Positions 33,960-44,472 of a stretch of 64,000 bases of DNA are shown here, one piece after another (position 1 is the stretch's first letter; the number at the start of each line of letters is the position of its first letter). The position numbers and the translations under genes were made by a program. Source of the stretch: Pelobates cultripes (taxonomy: Eukaryota; Chordata; Amphibia; Anura; Pelobatidae); NCBI GenBank assembly GCA_933207985.1, contig OW240913.1:357685125-357749124 (forward strand). The letters are read 5' to 3'. Under the pieces are notes generated by a model. It had not been told where the DNA came from and searched no databases. It saw only the letters and a list, made by a program, of their open reading frames with translations.

Positions 33960-34500
33960 AAATTATATATACTTAGATCATATATATATATTATATATAT
34001 ATGATCAAAGTATATATATACACATATACATACACACATGTACAGCGTCTAGGTGTATTTTACTATTAATATATATATAATTATATATATATATTAATAT
34101 CAAATTACACGTAGACTGATACTGATTAAATATATATATAATTATTGTTATATATATATTTATATATATTATAAAAAAAATTAAAATGTAAATACGTTAA
34201 AAAATAAAATTACAAAAATAATTAAAAATAAATAATTAAAAATATATAGATGTGTGTTATTTCGTTCTAACTGTATTGTGAAATTAATATATATATATAT
34301 ATATCAAAATACACATAGAACGAAATAATATATATATTTATACACATAAATATATACGTATATATCACTATATATATACCTATATATAAATAAAAATATT
34401 TTAAAAAAATTATATAGATATATACATATATATACACATACGTATATATATACATATATTGATTCTACATATATATTTATGTAATATTTTTACATAATTA
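33960..34500. repeat. AT-rich microsatellite block, copy 1
   Basis: Multiple (ta)n and atatat runs separated by short unique words, inside the inner piggyBac-like element. Tyr/Ile-rich minus-strand ORFs here are artefacts. Confidence 0.85.
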
Positions 34501-34787
34501 GGTATCTTAATTAATTACAATTAGCAGGACCTGCATGACAACCCATGCCGAAAGTAAAGGGAATTTAATTTGCTAGCACTATATTTAACCCTATAACTTT
34601 CCGAGACACCATAAAACCTGTACATGGGGGGTACTGTTCTACTCGGGAGACTTCGCTGAACACAAATATTAGTGTTTCAAAACAGTAAAATGTATTACAA
34701 CGATGATATCGCCAGTAAAAGTGACGTTTTTTGCATTTTTCACGCACAAACAGCATTAAACGGACAATATTATTGCTATGATACTTT

Positions 34788-35440
34788 TTACTGTTTTGAA
34801 ACACAAATATTTGTGTTCAGTGAAGTCTCCCGAGTACAACAGTACCCCTCATGTACAGGTTTTATGGTGTTTTCAAAAGTTACAGCGTCAAATATAAGGC
34901 TTGTGTTTCATTTTTTTCACATTAAAATTCGCCAGATTGGTTACGTTGCCTTTGAGACCCTATGGTAGCCCAAGAATGAAAATTACCCCTATGATGGCAT
35001 ACCATTTGCAATAGTAGACAACCCAAGGTATTGCAAACGGGGTATGTCCAGTCTTTTTTAGTAGCCACTTAGTCACAAACACTGGCCAAAATTGGCGGTT
35101 TTTGCATTTTCACACAAACAAATACTAACGCTAGCTTTGGCCAGTGTTTGTGACCAAATGGCTACTAAAAAAGACTGGACATACCCCATTTGCAATACCT
35201 TGGGTTGTCTACTATTGCAAATGGTATGCCATTATAGGTGTAAATTTCATTCCTGGGCTACTATACAGTCTCAAAGGCAACGTAACCAATCTGGCAAATT
35301 TCAATTTCAAATGTAGCGTGCTATATTTGACCCTGTAACTTCCCAAAACGCCATAAAACCTGTACATAGGGGGTACTGTCTTACACGTGAGACTTTACTG
35401 AATACAAATATGTGTATTTTATTGCAGTAAAGCAAACAGT
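34788..35440. repeat. About 650-bp imperfect palindrome, copy 1
   Basis: The left arm runs from tactgttttgaaacaca (34788) to cactggccaaa (about 35093). The right arm, its reverse complement with small gaps, runs from ggccagtgtttgtgacc (35139) to gtattttattgcagtaaa (about 35440). A further partial copy of the outermost segment (aaaacctgtacatgggggg) in the forward sense lies at 34614, and others at 33110 and 33511. Confidence 0.85.
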
Positions 35441-35956
35441 ATTATGACACTGACCGTTAAAATGTCATGTAGAACTAAAAAAATTTAAAAAAATCGTATT
35501 TTCTCCCATTTCATATTAAATTATGTTTCATAGCTAAATATTTGATATTAAATGAAAGCCCTGTTTCCCCTGAATAAAATGATATATAATAAGGGTGGGT
35601 GCATTTACTATGAAAGAGGTGTATTACGGTTGGACAGACATGTAGCGGAAATGCCAGGTTTTGTTTACATTTTGTTTTGTTCACAACGTGTACATTTGGC
35701 TCCGTCCTTAAGGGGTTAAACTGCCATGCAGAGCTTTAAAAATAACAACATTTTTTATTGTCTCACACTTTTTTAATTTTATTCAAATAATACTATGTTT
35801 TATATATAATATTTAATGTGAAAGAAAAGACCTGTTTCTCCTGAACAAAATGATATATAAGAAGTATGGGTGCATTTAATGTGAAAAAGATAGATTATGC
35901 TTGAACAGACATATAGCGCTAATTCCAGGTTTTGTTTACGTTTTGTTTTGATCAGA

Positions 35957-36020
35957 ACTTGTTCATTAGTCGTTAAGGGGTTAAATGAACTTGTGCATTA
36001 GTCGTTAAGGGGTTAAATGA
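35957..36020 (+). repeat. 32-bp tandem duplication of element end, copy 1
   Basis: Two adjacent 32-bp units, differing at one base (acttgttcattag versus acttgtgcattag), each containing gtcgttaaggggttaaatga. The right terminus of the outer piggyBac-like element is therefore doubled. Confidence 0.9.
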
Positions 36021-36527
36021 ACTTTAGTGTTTTTGCTGTATAACCTTTAAGGACCAACTACACTCTTTGCTGCCATCTGCATCTGGCTCCTAAAGACCTC
36101 CTGCACGCATGGTCTGAGCTGCTTATTAGTGTTGTAAGCGCTACACATCATGCAGCCAATGGTGAACCTTGATTCTTTTAATACCCAAACTGAATATAAA
36201 TAATGCAATTTAGCTTACAAAGCCTCACTCACCCTGTTTTTTATTTTAGTTGTGATTACTAGCCTGTACAGGAATTTCTCTGCCAGAAACCGATTGTTAC
36301 TGATATACCTGTAAAATTGCTGAAAATGTAAGCTCATCTTTGCATTCAAACAATACAGGAAGTTTCAATGGGCCATATTATCGCTACAGTCAGGGAGGGC
36401 GGAGAAGTTCCTGGACTCTATTATTTTATAGTTAGCATTACATTAGCATTTGAGAGATTGATAAAGTTTGCTAAAGCAGTTTTAAATACCTTTATTAAAA
36501 AAATATAGGATTTACTAGTATGTACTC
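36017..36527. other. Intron, nothing recognised
   Basis: No exon or transposon end recognised in this AT-rich stretch. Confidence 0.45.
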
Positions 36528-37183
36528 TGTAACGAACCATATTTACCCAGAGTGGTACGTTTGCCTGAAAAATCTCCCAAACTCCCGCAGGGCTACAGTG
36601 CTCTCTCTATCGCATACCCAAGCATCAGTCGAGACTTGATGAAGGGTACAAAAGGATTGGTTTATTATGGCCAAGTTGCCTTTTTTTTATATATGACCCC
36701 CAGCGTGGGGTCTCCATTCAATATAATAGTAAACCCCCACCAGGCATCTCTGTGTCTGGGAGATAGGTGAGTTTGCTTTTGCTTAAACTAATTATCTCCC
36801 AGGCACTTGAGGTACAATACATAACATTAAACAACACAAAATAAATACAAACAAGACAGATAGGAACCCACACAAGTGTTAGATCCCTGGATAGCCCGGA
36901 TCTGAGCACCCACGTTGTCTAAATAGTGCTCAGATCCATGTAGTGTAGCCAGCGGGGTAAAGTTTTGACTGACCACACACGTGCATGCTGCCCAAAATAG
37001 CTCTAGGAGAAAAGAGGTAACGGCCAGTCAACTTTCAGAAGTTCCTATGCAAATGCAAACAAAGACTCCCCCTGGCTCGTAGGGAGCGAACGTTCCCATC
37101 TTTCGGGAGTGTCTTTTCCCCAAAATACGCTGTCCTGAGGAGAAGATAACAGTATGATTTTACTGGGGTTCGCAAGGCAAAAA
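36528..37183 (-). mobile_element. LTR fragment, gypsy-like, reverse orientation, cut at junction
   Basis: On the minus strand it ends in ggttcgttaca. It contains, in order, gatctgagc, gctcagatc, cctgggagataatta, an aataaacca signal (36660 region) and gatgcttgggt, the same landmarks as the solo LTR at 19212. It is a diverged relative, not a copy. Its 5' (U3) part is missing because the duplication junction falls at 37183/37184. Confidence 0.65.
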
Positions 37184-38650
37184 AGCTGTGACCAATGTAT
37201 CCAACAATTTAAACGCTGTTAAATTTCATGGCCATTACTCTATCCTAATTCTCCTTGATCTTTCTGCTCCCTTTGACACTGTTGATCATCAACAGCTTCT
37301 TCTCATTCTCCGTAGTCTCAGTCTATGAGATACTGCTCTCTCCTGGTGCTCCCCCTACCTCACCCAGCACTTTTTCAGTGTTTCTTTCTCTGGCTCTGCC
37401 TCTTCTCCCCAACACCTCTCTGTTGGCGTTCCCCAGGGTTCTGTCCTTGGTCCCCTACTGTTCTCCATCTATACTGCTTCCCTTGGTAAACTCATCAGCT
37501 CCTTTGGCTTCCATTATCATTTATACGCAGATGACAAGCAAATCTACCTGTCCTCTCCTGATCTCTCTCTGCTCATCTTGACTCTTGTCTCTGACTGCCT
37601 CTCTGCGATTTCCAACTGGATGGCTGCTCACTTCCTTAAACTCAACCTGTCCAAAACAGAACTTCTGGTCTTTTCTCCCTCAAGTGTTGCTGCTCCCGTG
37701 TCTGACTCCCTCCAAGTCAACAGCACCAGCATCACCTCTACCTTACAGGCTCGCTGCCAAGGTGTTTTCCTTGACTCTGACCTCTCTTTCACCCCTCATA
37801 TCCAGTCGATCGCCAAATCCTGTCGCTTCTATCTCAAAAAGATAGCTCACATCTGCCCCTATTTAACACCAGGTGCAAAGAAGGTGCTGGTCCGTGCCTT
37901 TGTTCTTTCTCACCTTGACTACTGCAATCTCCTTCTCAGTGGTCTTACATGTTCCCCGATTGCACTGCTGCAAGCTATAATGAATGCGGTGGCAAGGCTC
38001 ATTTTCCTGTCCGCCCGCACCTGCCACGCCTCCCTCTCTGTCAGTCCCTACATTGGCTTCCAGTTAGATATAGGGCTCAATTTAAGATTCTGGTGCTTGC
38101 TTACCCTACATAATGCTGCTCCAACCTACCTATCCTCCCTAATACACAAGTATGTCCCGTTGAGGCCCCTGCGCCCTGTCGAAGACCTACATCTATCCTC
38201 TGTTTGTACTCCCACATCTGATGCTCGCCTCCAAGACTTCTCCAGGGCTGCACCTTTTCGGTGGAACTCCCTTCCCTTCTCCGTTAAACTTTCACCCAGT
38301 CTCCACTCTTTAAAAAAATCTTTGAAAACACACTTCTTCAGCAAAGCGTATTATTAGAAAACTGTTAGCAGGTTTGTCATCCCCCCCCCCCCATGACTCC
38401 TCTCCTGCAACTGTTAAAAATAACTCAGTGAATACTTTTCTCACAACCTTTTTCATTACCCCTACTTATACCTTTTGTGTCATTCCCTCTAGCATGTAAG
38501 CTCATTGAGCAGGGCCCTCAACCCCTCTGTTCCTGTGGGTCCATTTGTCTGGTTACAGTTATGGGTCTGTTAGTCCACCCATTGTACAGCGCTACAGAAT
38601 TTGCTGGTGCTATATAAATAATAAAATAATAATAATAATAATAAATTTAA
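37184..38650 (+). mobile_element. L2-like LINE, copy 2, further truncated
   Basis: Same as 9927-11393 in unit 1, including the in-frame TGA (37326-37328), the open 259-codon segment from 37578 and the (aat)n tail. It lacks the first 187 bp present in unit 1 because unit 2 starts within the RT domain. Confidence 0.9.
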
Positions 38651-41600
38651 AAAATGTATATACACCATTGATATTTACATATCTGCACTAAATTTTGAAA
38701 ACGTGTTAATTTTGCCTGCAAGTGATAGCAAGACAGTAGACTGTTGTAAAATGTGCAATGCTGCAATTCTGACCCAATAATTTAGTAAATTAAACCTGCA
38801 TATGTAAAGAATATTTTTTTTATTTGAACATCAGGTTAAAACAACATTGTTTGTTTGCTCGAAAATGTTAATCCTAGTTTTGAGCTAAATATGTATATGT
38901 AGAAACATAGAATGTGTCACATTCTATGTTTCTATGTTTCTATATCATTTAATTACATGTTGTTTTAAATTCTCTTTCTTAAAAAAAAAACAAGAAAAAA
39001 GCTTTTAGTTTGTGCTTAAATCAGAAGCATTCAGAACTTTTTTTAAACTGGTAACTATCGGGTAAATAAAGAAATTTAGTTGCTCTGGGCAATTTCCACA
39101 CATATTCGGTGTGTGGGAGTGATATTAAATTAGTGTTGACTTTCATTAACCCTATGTGAGAATAAATTAAAATGACAGCTAGTAGGAATGAATGAAATAT
39201 CAACAGGTGAAAGAGGGCAACATTGTTAGTTTTACCTTGTGCAATAATTCACATAAAATATCTGATATTTTTCAGGGGTGTGTATGCTTGTTTTAAAAGG
39301 AGCACTAATGTTAGGAATAAAAACATGCATTCTTAACATTAGAGTTATCTTGGAGAGATTTACATTGTTGCTCCCCTTTAAATAGCTAAATAAATAAATG
39401 AACTTACCTTTAATTCCCATGAGTGCCAATCTCACTGTGGTTGGCGCTCCACCCTACACAGAGGAAAGTATTGGCGAGGCTAGTGCTCCTCACAGCATTC
39501 GCTATACTTCACCTTTCAGCTTTTCCTTATAAAGATGCATTAGATGAATGTATATTATATAGTTACAAAGGGTGAAAAAAAGACTTGCATCCATCAAGTT
39601 CAGCCTTTGTCACATCTGTTTCTGCTGTTGATCTAAAAGAAGGCAAAACCCCCATGCAACAAACTTGGAAAAAATCCTTCTAGACCCCAGAATGGCAGTC
39701 GAATCTCTCCTTGGATGAAGAAGCATAAGACATTTTATATCCTCGGATATTTTGCTTTTGCAAGAATTCATTTAGTCACTGTTTAAAAATCTGTACAGAT
39801 GTAGAAAAAAAAACGTCTACAAGTAGAGAGTTCCACATCTTTAATGTTCTTACTCTAAAGAACGATTTATTTAGCGTTAGACTAAATCTCCTTTCTTCCA
39901 GTGTTAATTGTGGCGGCAAATTTCATTTTAGTTTTAGCCATAGTCTTTTGACTAAAAAGCCATTTTAATTTTATCCATAGTCTTTTGACTAAAAATCCAT
40001 TTTAGTTTTAGTCGTATTTTAGTCATCTGAATTGTTTTAGTTTTAGTCTAGGTTTTGTCAACTAAAGCTCCAGTAGATTTTAGTCAACGAAGTCTCCAGC
40101 AGATTTTAGTCGATTTTAGTCGACTTTCATCTTCGTAGAATGCAATTAGGTTAGTTTGACATGATATATGTTAGTAAAAACGTGCTGATTTCTGGTAATC
40201 ACATTGCTTTTTATATATTATACACTACCAAAAACAAAATAAATAAAAATCACTATATATTAGATATAGTCCAAATGAAAATGTGTATGTATTTAATTAT
40301 GCATTTTTACATTTGGGGTAAGTCTAAAAACCATTTGAAAAATCTATAGATCTCAGCCTTTGCAAGCCCTCCTCTTCTAACTCTGCCCAGACTTTCTGTG
40401 GCTGGCCAATCACAAACTTCCCAATACAGCTCAATGAGAGGTTTTTGCAAGGCTGGTGCTCTGAGCAATTGCTGCCTCTTGAGTTTAGCTCCACTGAGCT
40501 AACAAACCCAGGAAAATGACATGTTTTCTATTTGAAAGCCAAGTGGGTGTAAACAGGTTAATTTACAAAAGTGTCAGTTTCTGTTAAAATCTGCACTTTT
40601 TGCAAAATAAAACAAGAGGACATACTCTTCACACAAAGTTTTTCAGCAAGCTAAAGTTGTTTGGGTGTCTGGAGTGTTCCTTTAATAAATAAGCTTTGAA
40701 ACACTTCTCTGTAGTGTCCCTTTAAAGATTCTTTTTAAAATTTAACAGCATTTATTTTTGCAACAATTTCACAGCTATATGCCTCTTTTCATTAAAATTA
40801 AGTAATTTAATCAATCCACAGCTAATTATGTGTGATTTACAGTGCCGATTTTTTGTATATTTTACAAAAAATTTGAAATTAGAGCATTTACCTCTCACTA
40901 AGATGGTTTAGGAGATGTGTTGGCGTTCTGTTTTAAGCTAGCCCCTGTGACCATTCTGAACTGAAGCATTATATGTCATACTATCACATTCATGTTTTTA
41001 TCAACTGTGTAAGTGCTAACCAAGCGTCACTTAAAACTTGAGGATATGACCATTTTTAAGTGTGTGGGTGATTTCACAGTAAATTTCAAATTATATTGCT
41101 ACAAGCACCATGAGCATTTCAGGGCCTTGAAATGGTCATGGTGCAATGTTTCCATTTGAAAGTCTGTACATATAGATGTATATCGCACTGCACCCAGTGT
41201 AACTTGCCTCCAGCGTAATCATTATCTGCTAGAGTTCTGAGCTGGCAAATTCTAATTTTGTGCATATTGGGCATCTGTCACTAGCACACATAGCATAGCA
41301 TGCTTTCTATAGAACAGATCACCACCCTTAGCATGCTTTCTACAGTTGAGCAATGGCGGAATAGCCCACTTCTCTATACCACCAAAGTCCTCTGCTCAGC
41401 CTTTCCTTCCTAACACCTTGAAATCTCTAGAGGAGGATCGGGCTGCAAGGAGACTTCTGGTAGGTTTTCATTAGAAGTTAATAACTTTGCATGCGTTATA
41501 TGTCAACAACCATTAGGGAACTGAGGTTAAAGCATCTGAGCAGATGGGTTAACAGCACCCGATAGTACAAGGAATAGAAAATCATTGTATGTGCTACCCG

Positions 41601-41789
41601 ATGGTGCATTATGCTATCTATTCTATAAGGATACTTACACGTAATTTTCTTACATTTTATTTAAATAAGTATTTGCACAAAGGTATATGCGAAGAACATT
41701 TCTGCTGACAAGGTCATTTTAATGATGTTTCTGATGTGATCATAATATACTTTGTGATCAATATTCTAATTTAAAATAAAATTATGATG
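38651..41789. other. Unit 2 counterpart of 11394-14532
   Basis: Collinear with unit 1 at +27,257 bp. It holds the CR1-tail palindrome (38900-38934), the TTAA MITE left fragment (39293-39555), the minus-strand LINE 3' fragment (39556-39909), the ttttagtc repeat (39912-40147) and the MITE right-end fragments (40367-40725). I noticed no base difference from unit 1 in this part. Confidence 0.8.
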
Positions 41790-41865
41790 GGTGGATGGAT
41801 GGATGGATAGATAGATAGATAGATGGATGGATAGATAGATAGATAGATAGATGGATGGATAGATG

Positions 41866-41931
<66 letters not shown>

Positions 41932-42172
41932 TAGATAGACAGATAGATAGACAGATAGATAGACAGATAGATAGACAGATAGATAGACAGATGGATAGAT
42001 GGATAGATGGATAGATGGATAGACAGACAGACAGATAGATAGATGGATAGACAGACAGACAGACAGACAGATAGATGGATAGACAGACAGACAGATAGAC
42101 AGATAGATGGATAGACAGACAGATAGATAGATGGATAGACAGACATACAGACAGATAGATAGATAGATAGAC

Positions 42173-42219
<47 letters not shown>

Positions 42220-42222
42220 CAG
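41790..42222 (+). repeat. (GATA)n array, copy 2, 32 bp shorter
   Basis: Same variant order as 14533-14997. The final pure gata run is shorter by eight units (433 versus 465 bp). Confidence 0.95.
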
Positions 42223-43237
42223 TCCTCTCATATTGTTCAATCTGAAATTCTGAATTCTCTTAAAGTTCTGGTGTTAGGAATTTGCAGACTGTAAATGCTT
42301 GTTTGGTTCAGAAAAGGTTTCATTTACAGATTGTGGTTCTAGCTGATCACAGTCTGTAAGATGTATTGCCCTTAATTATAGCTAAGCTCGTGTAGACCGA
42401 AGAACCCTAAGTAGCAATATCCTCTGTAATGGATTTAATCCAGTTTCATGAACTGAATTAGACAAAGTATGTTACAGTGAATCTAAATGACCTTCTGGAA
42501 AATGTGCCTTATTGTTTACATACCTATAACACATTATGGAAATAAAAAAATATAGTTTTGTCTGTTTACTGTTTCTGCAGCTTTCAGCTAAATGTTTGGA
42601 TACTAGAGATTTATTAAGGAATATGCACATAATACATCTAAAATCTGAATAAATCAAATCATTATTATTATTATTATTTTCATTTAAAAAGGTACGTACC
42701 AATGTCCTTGTTTGGAGGAATCTGTAACAGCATCGGCTCGGCTCTCATAGTAAATCCTGACATTCGGTAGCAAGATAATCCCACTCAGGTTGTGAAGCCC
42801 ACTTGTTCCTTGACAGAGAAGAAATATCCTGATTCATGTGCTACATTTGCATTGATGGTATACTTCTTTCTGTCAGGATTTTCATAGTGTAGTTAATTAA
42901 CCATCCCGTTGATGTTGCAGTTAGCAGCAATGAGACACATGGGGTTTGGGAGAATGCCATTTCCTATACCTTATAGACGGCATACATTATTTCATAAATG
43001 TAAATCACACTGCACTGTTACTTTAATATCAGCAGAATGGTAACAAAAGGGAGATTGCTTTATTAAAATAATGATGCATCGGTTGTGTCCATCTCGTGAT
43101 GGTTTGATTCTGTAATTGATCAGATTACGTTTGAGTTATGCAAAGAATTCACTGTAGAAATTCAATCACCTATACTTAATAAATAAAGTAACGCTGACTG
43201 TGCCCACATAGATATGGCCTGGAAACACTATCTAGGG
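42223..43237. other. Unit 2 counterpart of 14998-16012, nothing recognised
   Basis: Collinear intron sequence with the same short (att)n run and no recognised element. Confidence 0.6.
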
Positions 43238-44472
43238 CAGGAGAAGGCAACTTTCAGCACTTCAATGTTGTAGACTATATATCCCAGGATGCTTTGCCAG
43301 CATAGAAACATAGAAACATAGAATGTGACGGAAGATAAGAACCATTCGGCCCATCTAGTCTGCCCAATTTTCTAAATACTTTCATTAGTCCCTAGGCCTT
43401 ATCTTATAGTTAGAATAGCCTTATGCCTATCCCACGCATGCTTAAACTCCTTTACTGTGTTAACCTCTACCACTTCAGCTGGAAGGCTATTCCATGCATC
43501 CACTACCCTCTCAGTAAAGTAATACTTCCTGATATTATTTTTAAACCTTTGTCCCTCTAATTTAAGACTATGTCCTCTTGTTGTGGTAGTTTTTCTTCTT
43601 TTAAATATAGTCTCCTCCTTTACTGTGTTGATTCCCTTTATGTATTTAAATGTTTCTATCATATCCCCCCTGTCTCGTCTTTCCTCCAAGCTATACATGT
43701 TAAGATCCTTTAACCTTTCCTGGTAAGTTTTATCCCGCAATCCATGAACCAGTTTAGTAGCCCTTCTCTGAACCCTCTCTAAGGTATCAATATCCTTCTG
43801 AAGATACGGTCTCCAGTACTGTGTACAATACTCCAAGTGAGGTCTCACCAGTGTTCTGTACAATGGCATGAGCACTTCCCTCTTTCTACTGCTAATACCT
43901 CTCCCTATACAACCAAGCATTCTGCTAGCATTTCCTGCTGCTCTATTACATTGTCTGCCTACCTTTAAGTCATCAGAAATAATCACCCCTAAATCTCTTT
44001 CCTCACATGTTGAGGTTAGGACTCTATCAAATATTCTGTACTCTGCCCTTGGGTTTTTACGTCCAAGATGCATTATCTTGCACTTATCCACATTAAATGT
44101 CAGTTGCCACAATTCTGACCATTTTTCTAGTTTACCTAAATCATTTGTCATTTGGCTTATCCCTCCTGGAACATCAACCCTGTTACATATCTTAGTATCA
44201 TCAGCAAAAAGACATACCTTACCATCAAGACCTTCTGCAATATCACTAATAAAAATATTAAAGAGAATGGGTCCAAGTACAGATCCCTGAGGTACCCCAC
44301 TGGTGACAAGTCCAAGCTTCGAATATATTCCATTAACTACAACCCTCTGTTGCCTGTCACTCAGCCACTGCCTTACCCATTCAATAATATTTGAATACAA
44401 AATTTGAATCCTAACAGCATTGTGGGAGATGTTGACCACAGCATCTGGAGTGCTGAAGGTTATCTACCCCTG
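43238..44472. mobile_element. hAT MITE interrupted by CR1 LINE, copy 2
   Basis: Same nest as 16013-17245 with the same target duplications. It differs by an extra g (ccctaggcc), an extra A in the A-run and a few substitutions. Confidence 0.85.
43399..44439 (-). pseudogene. CR1-like reverse transcriptase C-terminal ORF, uninterrupted copy
   Basis: A 346-codon open frame. The first ten or so residues ([10 protein letters not shown]) come from the hAT MITE arm; CR1 sequence follows with [68 protein letters not shown] and WNSLPAEVV. The five-A run at 44206-44210 keeps FADD in frame, whereas unit 1 has four As and a frameshift. The endonuclease and N-terminal RT are absent, so it is still a dead fragment. 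Confidence 0.85.

Larger units (their letters stand above)
33613..35719. mobile_element. TTAA-flanked piggyBac-like element (inner), copy 1
   Basis: The left end ttaaccccttaagacc and right end gtccttaaggggttaa are inverted repeats of about 16 bp including the TTAA. It holds a GC-rich left part with a perfect 23-bp hairpin (33624-33701), AT microsatellites (33960-34500), and a very long palindrome (34788-35440). It is inserted in the TTAA of the outer copy, as shown by the homologous uninterrupted site at 35445-35475 (gaccgttaaaatgtcatgta). Confidence 0.72.
32647..36016. mobile_element. TTAA-flanked piggyBac-like element (outer), copy 1
   Basis: The left end ttaaccccctctac and right end gtcgttaaggggttaa are inverted repeats with TTAA borders. 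The outer copy is split by a younger family member inserted in its own TTAA at 33613-35719. Its right part (35720-36016) is collinear with the inner right part: both carry cctgtttc(t/c)cctgaa, aaatgatatata, gggtgcattta and ccaggttttgtttac. No transposase ORF is visible, so it is non-autonomous. The piggyBac assignment rests on the TTAA target and CCC-starting termini only. Confidence 0.65.
9927..37183. repeat. 27,257-bp tandem unit, copy 1
   Basis: The sequence from agctgtgacc at 9927 reappears from 37184 and stays collinear to the end of the window. The offset is 27,257 bp at the start, about 27,225 after a GATA array, 27,223 across the exons and 27,222 near the end. The unit starts inside the reverse transcriptase region of an L2-like LINE and ends inside an LTR fragment. 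It contains PCSK2 exons B and C. The direct head-to-tail arrangement is seen in the sequence; whether it is biological or an assembly duplication is not decided here. Confidence 0.97.
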
